Positions 35,487 through 43,644 of a stretch of 64,000 nt of DNA are shown one piece after another (within the stretch, counting starts at the first letter, position 1; every line of letters starts with the position of its first letter). The notes under the pieces were generated by a model that worked only from the letters and a program-made list of their open reading frames with translations, ran no database searches and had not been told where the DNA came from. The position numbers were made by a program, and so were the translations under genes. Source of the stretch: Rudanella paleaurantiibacter. GTDB lineage: Bacteria; Bacteroidota; Bacteroidia; Cytophagales; Spirosomataceae. The DNA lies in NCBI RefSeq assembly GCF_009184635.1, contig NZ_WELI01000005.1, positions 496,001 to 560,000 on the forward strand, read 5' to 3'.

Positions 35487-35579
35487 GCCAATTAAGCAAT
35501 TTCCGGTTTACCGACAGGCCACGTTCACAGCGGCTGATTGTCGGCAAACCGTTTCAATCACTTTCTTACCAAAACCTGA

Positions 35580-36365
35580 ATGACCAACGAACGATTACCC
35601 GGTATTTCCCAATTTGATCTGAGCGGCCGTGCGGCCATAATCACGGGCGGCTCCAAAGGGCTGGGGCTGGCGATGGCGGCCGGACTGGCCTCGGCTGGCG
35701 CTAACCTTTTACTCGTAAACCGCAATGCCGACGAGGGCATCCAAGCCGCCGAAGCCCTCAGCCGCGAATACGGCGTACAGGCCAAGGCGTTTGCCGCCGA
35801 CGTGACCGATCAGACACAGACCGAAGCGATGGCCCAAGCCGCTATGGATGCTTTTGGCCGAATCGACATTCTAATCAACAGTGCCGGTATCAATATTCGG
35901 GGGGCCATCGACGAGCTATCATCGGCCGAATTCCAACAGGTGATGAGCATCAACGTGCACGGCACCTGGCTATGTTGCCGGGCCGTCACGCCGTTTATGA
36001 AGGCGGCCGGCAAGGGCAAAATTATCAACCTGGCCAGCACCCTCGGACTGGTGGGGCTGGCCAACCGAACGCCCTACACGTCGAGCAAAGGGGCTGTGGT
36101 GCAAATGACCCGAGCTCTGGGTCTGGAGCTGGCTCCGTTCAACATCAACGTCAATGCGATCTGCCCCGGCCCGTTTCTGACGGCCATGAACATACCCATT
36201 GCCGATACTGAAGAAGGTAAAAAGTTTGTGGTGGGCGCCACGGCCCTCGGCCGCTGGGGCGAACTGCGCGAAATTCAGGGAGCTGCTATTTTTCTGGCGA
36301 GCGATGCGGGCAGCTACATGGTTGGCTCTATGCTCACCGTAGACGGCGGCTGGACAGCCCGGTAA
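35580..36365 (+). CDS. Short-chain dehydrogenase (gluconate 5-dehydrogenase-like)
   Basis: A 261-residue classical SDR with GGSKGLGLAMA as the NAD(P)-binding Gly motif, NSAGIN as the structural motif and LASTLGLVGLANRTPYTSSKG carrying the catalytic Ser, Tyr and Lys. CPGPFLTAMNIPIAD and a final VDGGWTAR are typical. It is likely cytoplasmic and reduces or oxidises a sugar acid or polyol. It lies between the TIM-barrel gene and the MFS transporter, fitting a pathway in which an oxidised sugar is imported and reduced. Confidence 0.85.
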   Translation: MTNERLPGISQFDLSGRAAIITGGSKGLGLAMAAGLASAGANLLLVNRNADEGIQAAEALSREYGVQAKAFAADVTDQTQTEAMAQAAMDAFGRIDILINSAGINIRGAIDELSSAEFQQVMSINVHGTWLCCRAVTPFMKAAGKGKIINLASTLGLVGLANRTPYTSSKGAVVQMTRALGLELAPFNINVNAICPGPFLTAMNIPIADTEEGKKFVVGATALGRWGELREIQGAAIFLASDAGSYMVGSMLTVDGGWTAR

Positions 36366-36366
36366 A

Positions 36367-36472
36367 CGAAGAATGAGCGAAAGAGTGAATGTCTGACGCG
36401 TAATCTCACTCCCCGACAGCCCACTCTTTCACCCCTTCACTCTCTCAGTCTTTCACTCTTTCACTCTTTTTC
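36367..36472. repeat. Intergenic hairpin repeat, GAATGAGCGAAA-type word
   Basis: Left arm GAATGAGCGAAAGAGTGAAT (36371-36390); right arm about 36420-36470 with CACTCTTTC repeated several times. Same word family as 11.1 and 19.35 kb. It ends 2 bases before the MFS start codon, so it lies in the leader of that gene. Confidence 0.65.
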
Positions 36473-36474
36473 CA

Positions 36475-37791
36475 ATGAAAACGACCCGCGTACGCTACGG
36501 GATGCTGGCCCTTGTGTTTGTCAACGTCGTGATTAACTACCTCGACCGGAGTAACATTTCGGTGGCCGGCCCGGCCCTGAGCAAAGACCTTAACCTGTCG
36601 TCGGTCGATTTGGGGTATATTTTCTCGGCCTTCGGGTGGACCTACGCCCTGCTACAAATACCGGGGGGCCTCGTAGCCGACCGATTTGGGCCACGGGTGC
36701 TGTACGCGTTTTGTCTGGCTACCTGGTCGCTGTCGACGGTGTTTCAGGGCTTCGCGCGGGGTTTTGCCTCCTTGTTTGCCCTTCGGCTGGCCACGGGTGC
36801 CTTCGAAGCCCCCTCCTACCCAATCAACAACCGGATTGTAACAAGCTGGTTTCCCGACAACGAGCGGGCGTCGGCCATTGCGCTTTATGTATCGGGGCAG
36901 TTTATCGGGCTGGCGTTTCTGACGCCTATTCTGGTCACGATTCAGCACTACGCGGGCTGGCAGGGACTTTTCATAACAACGGGACTTGTGGGACTGGTAT
37001 GGGCCATTGTGTGGTACGCTCTCTACCGCGACCCGCTCGACCACAAAACCGTCAGCGACGCCGAACTGGCGCATATCGAAGCGGGCGGGGGGCATTTTCG
37101 GGGGCAAACCGCCAAAACCGATGGCACGTCTATTTGGCAGTGGGTCAACCTGAAACAGGTGTTCTCGCGCCGGACGCTTTGGGGCGTGTACATCGGTCAG
37201 TTTTCGGTCAACGCCATGCTCTGGTTTTTCCTGACGTGGTTCCCCACGTATCTGGTCAAATACCGGGGGCTCGATTTTATCAAGTCGGGGTATCTGGCGT
37301 CGGTGCCGTTTCTGGCCGCCTGCGCGGGGCTGTTGCTTTCGGGCTTTGTGTCGGACCGGCTTGTGCAGCAGGGCCGCTCGGTGGGGGCCGCTCGCAAAAC
37401 GCCCATTATTATCGGGATGCTGCTCTCGGTAAGCATTGTCGGGGCCAACTACACCGACGATACCGCCCTGATTATCTTCTTCATGTCGCTGGCGTTTTTT
37501 GGGTCGGGCATGGCGCTCATTTCGTGGGTGTTCGTCTCGTTGCTGTCGCCCCGGCACCTGATTGGCCTCACGGGTGGGGTGTTCAACTTCATGGGCAACC
37601 TGGCGTCGATTATTGTCCCGATTGTGATCGGGTATCTGGCCAAAGATGGCGACTTCAAACCCGCGCTCGTGTTTATTGCCGTACTTGGTTTTATCGGGGC
37701 CTGCTCATACAGTTTTTTGGTCGGCAAGGTCGAGCGGGGCACGGTGACGCCTGCGTCAGATACAGCGGCTTTATTGTCGGAGCGGGAGTGA
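36475..37791 (+). CDS. MFS transporter, anion:cation symporter (sugar acid) type
   Basis: A 438-residue 12-helix carrier. The N-terminal helix ends in NYLDRSNISVAGPAL, the ACS-family motif seen in glucarate, galactonate and tartrate transporters, followed by GWTYALLQIPGGLVADRFG (the MFS motif A region) and RLATGAFEAPSYPINNRIV. The second half starts around residue 220. It would import a sugar acid with protons, the probable substrate of the neighbouring dehydrogenases. It closes the plus-strand cluster. Confidence 0.87.
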   Translation: MKTTRVRYGMLALVFVNVVINYLDRSNISVAGPALSKDLNLSSVDLGYIFSAFGWTYALLQIPGGLVADRFGPRVLYAFCLATWSLSTVFQGFARGFASLFALRLATGAFEAPSYPINNRIVTSWFPDNERASAIALYVSGQFIGLAFLTPILVTIQHYAGWQGLFITTGLVGLVWAIVWYALYRDPLDHKTVSDAELAHIEAGGGHFRGQTAKTDGTSIWQWVNLKQVFSRRTLWGVYIGQFSVNAMLWFFLTWFPTYLVKYRGLDFIKSGYLASVPFLAACAGLLLSGFVSDRLVQQGRSVGAARKTPIIIGMLLSVSIVGANYTDDTALIIFFMSLAFFGSGMALISWVFVSLLSPRHLIGLTGGVFNFMGNLASIIVPIVIGYLAKDGDFKPALVFIAVLGFIGACSYSFLVGKVERGTVTPASDTAALLSERE

Positions 37792-37796
37792 TGCTA

Positions 37797-37857
37797 CGTA
37801 AGTGAGCGCATAAGTGAAAGTGAGTACAAAAAAACACTCCACTTCTCAAATTTTTTG
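37797..37857. repeat. Weak intergenic repeat, AAGTGAGCGCATAAGTG word
   Basis: AAGTGAGCGCATAAGTGAAA (from about 37800) faces CACTCCACTTCTC (about 37839-37851). It resembles the GAATGAGCGAAT family but is more degraded. The rest of the 142-base gap is AT-rich. Confidence 0.35.
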
Positions 37858-37933
37858 CGTGTCTGACTACTTAAAAGCATAGCTTAGTCAACCATTTTTA
37901 AAAAACCTTTGTAAAACTTATTCTTCAATCCAC

Positions 37934-39019
37934 ATGGACTTTAAAGACCAAATAAAACAGTTAAGCGACAGAGTAAGCAAATTGAAAGATAACATCCAGA
38001 CCGAGGAAGCGACCAAAACGGCATTCATAATGCCGTTCTTACAATGTCTGGGATATGATGTTTTCAACCCTCTTGAGGTTGTACCTGAATTTATAAGTGA
38101 CATAGGTACTAAAAAGGGCGAAAAGGTTGATTATGCAATAATGCAAGAAAACGGAGAACCTTGCATGCTAATTGAGTGTAAACATTGGGCTCAAAGTTTG
38201 ACCCTGCATGATAATCAGTTGTTACGATACTTTCACGTTACGAAAGCCCGTTTCGGTGTCTTGACCAATGGCATTATTTATAAATTCTATACGGATCTTG
38301 TTGAGCCTAACAAGATGGATGAGAAGCCATTTCTCGAAATCAACATGCTTGATTTACGCGAACCTTTGGTTGAGGAACTCAAGAAATTCCATAAATCATA
38401 CTTTGACGTTGAACAAATTATCAGCACAGCAAGCGAATTAAAGTACACAGCAGAGTTAAAATCATTGATTCACAATGAGATGACTAACCCTTCTGATGCT
38501 CTCGTTCGCCATTTTGCGAAGCAAGTGTATGGAGGGATGCTTAATGCAAGAATGATGGATTACTTCACAACATTAGTTCGAAAGTCATTCGCCCATTACG
38601 TGTCCGACCAGATTACAGACCGACTCAAAACAGCTTTGGGACAAGAGACAGAAATACCTCAGCCTGTTATCAATCAAGACCTTGTAGAACCTACCATTAA
38701 AGCGCCCTCAGTAGTTACTACTGCGGAAGAGTTGGAAGGTTACTACATTGTACGCTCAATGCTTAGACCCCATATTGAGGCCAGTCGAATTGTTCATCGG
38801 GACGCTCAAAGCTACTTTGCTATACTCTTGGACGATAACAATAGGAAGCCTGTTTGCCGCCTTCATTTTAACGGTGGAAAAAAATACGTTGGCTTTGTTG
38901 GGGATGACAAAAAGGAGATCAGATACGAAATTCAATCTCTCGATGATTTATACCAATATGAGGGGCAATTGGCTCAATCAGTCAAACAATACGACAAAAC
39001 TTCTGGCTCTATCTCGTAA
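37934..39019 (+). CDS. Stand-alone HsdR-N-like (type I restriction) nuclease protein
   Basis: A 361-residue protein with the HsdR N-terminal domain: MPFLQCLGYDVFNPLEVVPE, KKGEKVDYAIM and CMLIECKHW, giving the PD-(D/E)xK catalytic set (D, E, K) at about 73-93. The helicase part of HsdR is absent, and no hsdM or hsdS is near. Such single-domain proteins are widespread, of unproven role, and usually noted as defence-associated or orphan. The DNA is clearly AT-richer and its codon use differs from neighbours, and the 3' end lies 16 bases before tRNA-Ser, all consistent with horizontal gain. Confidence 0.82.
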   Translation: MDFKDQIKQLSDRVSKLKDNIQTEEATKTAFIMPFLQCLGYDVFNPLEVVPEFISDIGTKKGEKVDYAIMQENGEPCMLIECKHWAQSLTLHDNQLLRYFHVTKARFGVLTNGIIYKFYTDLVEPNKMDEKPFLEINMLDLREPLVEELKKFHKSYFDVEQIISTASELKYTAELKSLIHNEMTNPSDALVRHFAKQVYGGMLNARMMDYFTTLVRKSFAHYVSDQITDRLKTALGQETEIPQPVINQDLVEPTIKAPSVVTTAEELEGYYIVRSMLRPHIEASRIVHRDAQSYFAILLDDNNRKPVCRLHFNGGKKYVGFVGDDKKEIRYEIQSLDDLYQYEGQLAQSVKQYDKTSGSIS

Positions 39020-39024
39020 CTTTG
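39017..39024 (+). promoter_or_regulatory. -7 element TAACTTTG before tRNA-Ser, overlapping a stop codon
   Basis: An exact TAnnTTTG whose first three bases are the stop codon of the HsdR-N-like gene; the tRNA 5' end is 12 bases downstream. A -33 TTG is not evident. Confidence 0.5.
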
Positions 39025-39035
39025 CCCCTGCAAAC

Positions 39036-39123
39036 AGAGAGGTGTCCGAGCGGTTGAAGGAGCACGCCTGGAAAGTGTGTATACGTCTCAAGCGTATCGA
39101 GGGTTCGAATCCCTTCCTCTCTG
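39036..39123 (+). tRNA. tRNA-Ser (anticodon GGA)
   Basis: The acceptor strand AGAGAGG (39036-39042) pairs with CCTCTCT (39116-39122) and the discriminator is G. The D-arm has GTCCGAGCGGTTGAAGG, the anticodon loop is CTGGAAA with GGA, a long class II variable arm follows (around 39080-39100), and the T-arm reads GGGTTCGAATCCC. CCA is not encoded. Confidence 0.95.
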
Positions 39124-39183
39124 CCGCTTACTTTAACCCCACCGTTCGGTGGGGTTTTGTTTTCTGGACGTTGGAAAAGGCCT

Positions 39184-39191
39184 TATCTTTG
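39184..39191 (+). promoter_or_regulatory. -7 element TATCTTTG for the GT51 gene
   Basis: An exact TAnnTTTG 23 bases before the chosen start at 39215. TTTG at 39156-39159 could be the -33 half, but its spacer (24 bases) is long. Confidence 0.45.
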
Positions 39192-39214
39192 GGCTTTCGA
39201 CTCAAACACACAGA

Positions 39215-41419
39215 ATGACTGCTGGTCAACGTAAAGCACTCCGCATCACCGGCTGGACTTTGTTGGGACTCTTTTTGCTGGGAGCCATTGGCGCGGGATA
39301 CGCTTTCACCAAACGCGAAGCCCTCCTTCAGATTGCCCTCAAACGAGCCACCCAAAAAGCCAAACGCGATTATAAACTGGACCTGAAAATTGGCTCGGCT
39401 ACCTTTACCGGCCTCAGTTCCGTCGCTTTTTCCAATATTTCCATCGTTCCCGAACAACGCGACAGCCTCGCCCGTATCAACCGGGCCGAAGTGGGCGTGC
39501 GGCTTTGGCCTATGCTTCTGGGTCAGATTGCCCTGTCGGACCTCGCCCTTGAAAACGGTATGGTGCAGGTGGTTCGGCGCGATTCGCTGACCAACATCGA
39601 CTTTATCCTCCGGCGCAAACGCGATTCCACCGCTACTAAATCGACCCGACGGGTGGATTTGGCCGATGTGGCCGAAAACCTCATCGACGAGCTTTTGTCT
39701 AAAATTCCAGACAATATGAACGTCCGTAACCTCGATTTTCGGGTGATCGATTCGGACCGCGACACTACGCAGCGGCTCTCGTTGCTCACCGAGCAGGCTA
39801 CGATTGAGGATGAGGCCGTCTCGTCGACGTTGCGGCTCAACGGTAACGAGGCCACCTGGCACATCTCCGGCACCGCCGACCCTGCCGACCGTGAGTACGA
39901 CCTCTCGCTCTATGCCGATGGCAAACCCCTCGAACTCAAATACCTCGAAAACCGGTACAAGCTGAAACTTCAGGCCGATACACTCCACGCCGAACTCAAA
40001 GATGTGGATCGGGCTGGGGGCGAATTTCGGATGGAGGGCGTCGGGTCGGTGCGTAACCTGCGCATTAATCACCCCGCCATTGCCCGCACCGATGTGTTTG
40101 TAGACCGGGCGGCTATGGACGCTAACCTCTTCGTAGGCGAAAACTACGTGGGAATCGACAGTTCGTCGGTGGTATATCTGGGTCAGGTGAGCGGTCGGCC
40201 GTTTGTGAAATACACCCTCTCACCTACCAAAACCTACGAAGTCGAGCTGCATACCGACATGATGAATGCGCAGGCGTTGTTCAATTCGTTTCCGCAGGGG
40301 TTGTTCGAGTCACTCGAAGGGATGCAGGTGACGGGAGGGCTGAAATACGATATGTCGTTTCAGCTTGACGAAGCTTTGCCCGATTCGGTCAAGTTCAACT
40401 CGGGGCTGACGTCCGATAATTTCAAGATTGTCCGCATGGGCCGCGTTGATTTTGGTAAGATCAACAACTCGTTTGTGTACACGCCTTACGAGAAAGATAA
40501 GCCGGTTCGTGACATTGTGATTGGCCCTGAAAACCCGGACTTCACCCCTCTCTCGGCTATTTCGCCCGAGTTACGCAACGCCGTTCTGACCTCCGAAGAC
40601 TACAACTTCATGACCCACAAGGGGTTCAATGAGAAGGCGTTCCGAGTTTCGATTGCGACCAATTTCAAGGAAAAGAAATTCAAGCGGGGCGCCAGTACCA
40701 TCTCGATGCAGCTGGTCAAAAACGTGTACCTCAACCGCAACAAAACTCTCTCCCGCAAGGTCGAGGAGATTCTGATTGTGTGGCTGATGGAAAACGGGCG
40801 ACTCGTACCCAAAGAACGCATGTACGAGGTGTACCTCAACCTGATTGAGTGGGGCCGCAATATTTACGGCATTGGCGAGGCTGCCCGGTACTACTTTGGC
40901 AAGTCGCCGTCGGAACTGGATCTGGGCGAAAGTATTTTTCTGGCGTTTGTGATTCCAAGCCCCAAACGCGCCCTCAACTGGTTCAACCCCGACGGGACAC
41001 TTCAGGTACGCAATGTGCGGGGGTATTTCCGAATTATTGGCCGGATTATGGCCCGGCGGGGCCTCACTGAGCCCGACAGCGGAGCTTACGGGTTTTATAA
41101 CGTTCGATTACGCGAGGGCTTGCGTCAACAGGTGGCCCCCATCGACAGTATGCAGTCGGATAGTTTGATGAATGATACCGACGAAGGCGGTGGCATCGAC
41201 GATTTCTTCAAACGGCTCTTCAACGGGAACCGCGACCGAGACGACGAAAAAGAAGAAACCGAAAACGTACAAACCCAATCGGAATCAAACAACCCAGCCG
41301 CGCCGAATGTCTCCTCGGGCGATACCGTAAAAACACGCCGTCAGCTCAGACAGGAACGACGCGAGCGCAAGCGTCGGGAACGCGAGGAACGGCAACAGCA
41401 GGATGACACCAACCGGTAA
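39215..41419 (+). CDS. GT51 peptidoglycan glycosyltransferase fused to an AsmA-like N-terminal region
   Basis: Starting at the ATG at 39215 (MTAGQRKALRITGWTLL) the protein has 734 residues: one membrane helix (about 9-32), an extracytoplasmic region of about 400 residues with AsmA/DUF748-like features (IGSATFTGLSSVAFSNISI, ALENGMVQVVRRDSLTNIDF), then a GT51 domain (about 440-620). GT51 motifs are TSEDYNFMTHKGF with the catalytic Glu, GASTISMQLVKNVYLNR and the EVYLNLIEWGRNIYGIGEAA segment. No transpeptidase domain follows; the end is a charged, basic low-complexity tail. It should polymerise lipid II glycan strands. Confidence 0.85.
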   Translation: MTAGQRKALRITGWTLLGLFLLGAIGAGYAFTKREALLQIALKRATQKAKRDYKLDLKIGSATFTGLSSVAFSNISIVPEQRDSLARINRAEVGVRLWPMLLGQIALSDLALENGMVQVVRRDSLTNIDFILRRKRDSTATKSTRRVDLADVAENLIDELLSKIPDNMNVRNLDFRVIDSDRDTTQRLSLLTEQATIEDEAVSSTLRLNGNEATWHISGTADPADREYDLSLYADGKPLELKYLENRYKLKLQADTLHAELKDVDRAGGEFRMEGVGSVRNLRINHPAIARTDVFVDRAAMDANLFVGENYVGIDSSSVVYLGQVSGRPFVKYTLSPTKTYEVELHTDMMNAQALFNSFPQGLFESLEGMQVTGGLKYDMSFQLDEALPDSVKFNSGLTSDNFKIVRMGRVDFGKINNSFVYTPYEKDKPVRDIVIGPENPDFTPLSAISPELRNAVLTSEDYNFMTHKGFNEKAFRVSIATNFKEKKFKRGASTISMQLVKNVYLNRNKTLSRKVEEILIVWLMENGRLVPKERMYEVYLNLIEWGRNIYGIGEAARYYFGKSPSELDLGESIFLAFVIPSPKRALNWFNPDGTLQVRNVRGYFRIIGRIMARRGLTEPDSGAYGFYNVRLREGLRQQVAPIDSMQSDSLMNDTDEGGGIDDFFKRLFNGNRDRDDEKEETENVQTQSESNNPAAPNVSSGDTVKTRRQLRQERRERKRREREERQQQDDTNR

Positions 41420-41420
41420 A

Positions 41421-41545
41421 TGGGGTTTATCGTTTTTAGTTTATCGTTTCTGGTTGTGCGGGGCAAGTTGCCCGTGAACCGGAACTTGCTTAACTGAGCG
41501 GAAGCCCCCAAGAACTACAAACCAAAAACCATAAACTAAAAACGC
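41421..41545. repeat. Intergenic hairpin repeat, TTTATCGTTTTTAG word
   Basis: Left arm TTTATCGTTTTTAGTTTATC (41426-41445), right arm around 41516-41544 ending CATAAACTAAAAACG, with about 70 bases between the arms. The word matches the start of the 7.68 kb repeat. It lies between the GT51 gene and the trmD terminator. Confidence 0.65.
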
Positions 41546-41596
41546 TGTAAGCCGAACGGGCGGGGTTTCAACCCCGCCCGTTCGGCTTACAGCGTT
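41543..41596. terminator. Very long perfect-stem bidirectional terminator
   Basis: The 25-base arms (41545-41569 and 41572-41596) are perfectly complementary and almost abut each other. It lies between convergent genes, and the right arm touches the last base of the trmD stop codon. Confidence 0.75.
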
Positions 41597-42273
41597 TATT
41601 CACCCAGTAAATCGGGCCGTCGGGCACGAGTACGGGCCAAAGCCTGTTCGTAGCGCCATTCATCAATTTTAGCTTCGTGCCCCGACAGCAGAATATCGGG
41701 CACCTTCATCCCCTCCCACTCAGCCGGGCGTGTGTACACAGGTGGGGCCAACAGATCGTCCTGAAACGAATCGGTCAGGGCCGAAGTCTCATCGTTGAGT
41801 ACTCCCGGTATCAGACGGATAATGGCATCGGACAGCACAGCCGCCGGCAACTCACCGCCCGACAACACAAAGTCGCCGATACTAACTTCCCGCGTGATGA
41901 ACCGCTCCCGAATCCGCTCGTCGACACCTTTGTAATGCCCGCACAGAATAATCAGATTCTGCTTCAGTGAGAACGTATTGACCGTCTGCTGATTAAGCCG
42001 TTGCCCATCGGGGGTCATGTAAATCACCTCATCGTAGGTACGTTCGGCCTGCAAAGCACGGATACAGCGGGCAATGGGTTCGATCTGCATCACCATACCG
42101 GCTCCTCCGCCAAACATGTAATCATCGACCCGCCGGTGCTTGTCGAGGGTATAGTCGCGCAGGTCGTGCACCACCACTTCGGCGTGTCCGGCCTGTTGCG
42201 CCCGCTGCAAAATAGAGTGGGCAAAGTAGCTATCGAGCAGGCGCGGCAGGCAGGTAATAATATCAATCCTCAT
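41596..42273 (-). CDS. trmD: tRNA (guanine-N1)-methyltransferase
   Basis: A 225-residue SPOUT methyltransferase that makes m1G37 in tRNAs. [18 protein letters not shown] is the substrate-binding motif, [17 protein letters not shown] and [16 protein letters not shown] build the trefoil-knot AdoMet site. Family length is normal. It overlaps the end of rimM by 11 bases, the classic rpsP-rimM-trmD order, but rplS does not follow here. Confidence 0.95.
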   Translation of the reverse strand: MRIDIITCLPRLLDSYFAHSILQRAQQAGHAEVVVHDLRDYTLDKHRRVDDYMFGGGAGMVMQIEPIARCIRALQAERTYDEVIYMTPDGQRLNQQTVNTFSLKQNLIILCGHYKGVDERIRERFITREVSIGDFVLSGGELPAAVLSDAIIRLIPGVLNDETSALTDSFQDDLLAPPVYTRPAEWEGMKVPDILLSGHEAKIDEWRYEQALARTRARRPDLLGE

Positions 42274-42856
42274 CGGTATCGTCAGCTTCTTCGTCGCCGT
42301 CTACTTCGGGCTTATCGTTGCCGGTATCGCTCGTGTAAATTTCCAACAGGCCCTCCGGCAACACCACATTGATCTGGTTTTGGGCCCGATTCACCGAAGG
42401 CACAATATCACTATTGATCGGAATAAGCACCTCATGCCCTGCGTAGTCCATGGCGATCAGGTCCTGTGTAGCCATCGTGTACACCGCTGTCACGGTGCCA
42501 AGCGGTCCTTTTTCGGCATCGAGCACCCGAAATCCGATAATCTCGTGAAAGTAAAACCGGGTTTCGTCGTCAATCGGCTCCAGGTTCGCGAGGGGTAACC
42601 ACAAGCCCGACCCGATGAACCGCTCAGCCTGCTCAATGGTTTCGACGTCTTCGAGCGCTACAATCGCCCGGCTGCCTTTAACAATTGAGATGGATTCAAT
42701 AAAATAAGGCGTCAATTGACCTTTCACTTCGATCAGGATTGAGTCAATATCGGCGTATTCTTTCGCGTCATCGACGTCCAAGAAAAAGACCAGTTCACCG
42801 TTTACGCCATGCGTTTTGGTGATGTGGCCAACCTGATAACAATCGTCTTTTGTCAC
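42263..42856 (-). CDS. rimM: Ribosome maturation factor RimM
   Basis: A 197-residue assembly factor for the 30S head. The N-terminal domain opens with [20 protein letters not shown], and the PRC-barrel domain shows [13 protein letters not shown] and [11 protein letters not shown]. The C-terminal tail is acidic ([16 protein letters not shown]), common in Bacteroidota. It overlaps trmD, suggesting coupled translation, and is separated from rpsP by a terminator-like hairpin. Confidence 0.92.
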   Translation of the reverse strand: MTKDDCYQVGHITKTHGVNGELVFFLDVDDAKEYADIDSILIEVKGQLTPYFIESISIVKGSRAIVALEDVETIEQAERFIGSGLWLPLANLEPIDDETRFYFHEIIGFRVLDAEKGPLGTVTAVYTMATQDLIAMDYAGHEVLIPINSDIVPSVNRAQNQINVVLPEGLLEIYTSDTGNDKPEVDGDEEADDTDED

Positions 42857-42921
42857 GCTTTTACAGAGTTTACTCGTTTCGGGCGGCCGTAGGGGCGTGC
42901 CTGAAACCGTTAGATACCTAC

Positions 42922-42950
42922 AAAAAGAGCCTGCTCAAACGAACAGGCTC
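42922..42950 (-). terminator. Terminator or attenuator between rpsP and rimM
   Basis: GAGCCTG pairs with CAGGCTC around a 10-base loop and is followed on the minus strand by TTTTTG. It lies just past the rpsP stop, so only part of the transcription may pass into rimM-trmD. Confidence 0.6.
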
Positions 42951-42972
42951 CTTACATACCGAACCAGCGTGC

Positions 42973-43521
42973 TTATTCAGCAGCGGGGGTTTCCGTTGCG
43001 TCAGCAGATGCTTCCGGTGCTTCTTCAGCAGCAGGAGCCTCTTCGGCGGGCGTTTCTTCAACCACAACGTTTTTCTTAGCAATGGCCTCAGCGCGGGCTT
43101 CATTCACCTTACGCTCGGCTTCCAGACGCTCCTGACGAGCCTTGTCTTTTGCTTGTTGCTTGGCGTCAGCAGAGTCGGACTTGCGGCCTTCTTTGCCTTC
43201 TTTCCAGGATGTAAACTTCTCATCAGCCTGCTCCTGCGTGATAGCGCCTTTGTTTACGCCAACCTGCAGGTGCTTTTTCAGCATGACGCCTTCGTGCGAC
43301 AGAATTGAACGAGCGGTGTCGGTGGGTTGAGCACCAACCATCAGCCAGTACAAAGCCCGCTCCGACTTCAACACTACGGTTGAGGGGTCTGTGTTGGGGT
43401 TGTAAGAACCGATTTTCTCGATGAATGCGCCATCACGGCCAGCTTGAGAAGGAGCTACGACGATGTCATACATCGCCATTTTCTTGCGTCCACGACGCGC
43501 TAAACGAATTTTAACAGCCAT
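42973..43521 (-). CDS. rpsP: 30S ribosomal protein S16 with long acidic tail
   Basis: The first 80 or so residues are S16 ([60 protein letters not shown]). The remaining 100 are an extension: a Lys/Ala/Arg-rich helix (about 115-160) and then a Glu/Ala/Pro-rich disordered end ([17 protein letters not shown]). Extended S16 tails are usual in Bacteroidota. It starts the rpsP-rimM-trmD unit from a promoter with an exact -7 element. Confidence 0.95.
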   Translation of the reverse strand: MAVKIRLARRGRKKMAMYDIVVAPSQAGRDGAFIEKIGSYNPNTDPSTVVLKSERALYWLMVGAQPTDTARSILSHEGVMLKKHLQVGVNKGAITQEQADEKFTSWKEGKEGRKSDSADAKQQAKDKARQERLEAERKVNEARAEAIAKKNVVVEETPAEEAPAAEEAPEASADATETPAAE

Positions 43522-43575
43522 TTTGCTTGCTTGTTTTCAATGGAGGGAACCCGTCCCCCCGGAGAAACGTGGGCG

Positions 43576-43583
43576 CAAAGGTA
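43576..43583 (-). promoter_or_regulatory. -7 element TACCTTTG for rpsP
   Basis: An exact TAnnTTTG on the minus strand, 54 bases upstream of the rpsP start codon. No clear -33 TTG at the expected distance. Confidence 0.5.
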
Positions 43584-43644
43584 GTATTTTTTTCGCAGTA
43601 TCTCTACCGTACGGGTCAGATTTTCGGAAAGAGTTTGCCTGTCG

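Noticed and set aside
36636-37805. Plus-strand reading frame of 389 codons overlapping the MFS gene
   Set aside because: It is in another frame of the transporter gene, is rich in Gly, Arg and His, and lacks membrane segments or motifs.
37934-39019. Complete type I restriction-modification system
   Set aside because: Only the HsdR N-terminal type domain is present; no methylase, specificity subunit or helicase domain was found nearby.
41543-41596. Perfect 25-base inverted repeat as a mobile-element end
   Set aside because: A single compact hairpin between convergent stop codons is better explained as a terminator; no duplicated flanks are seen.
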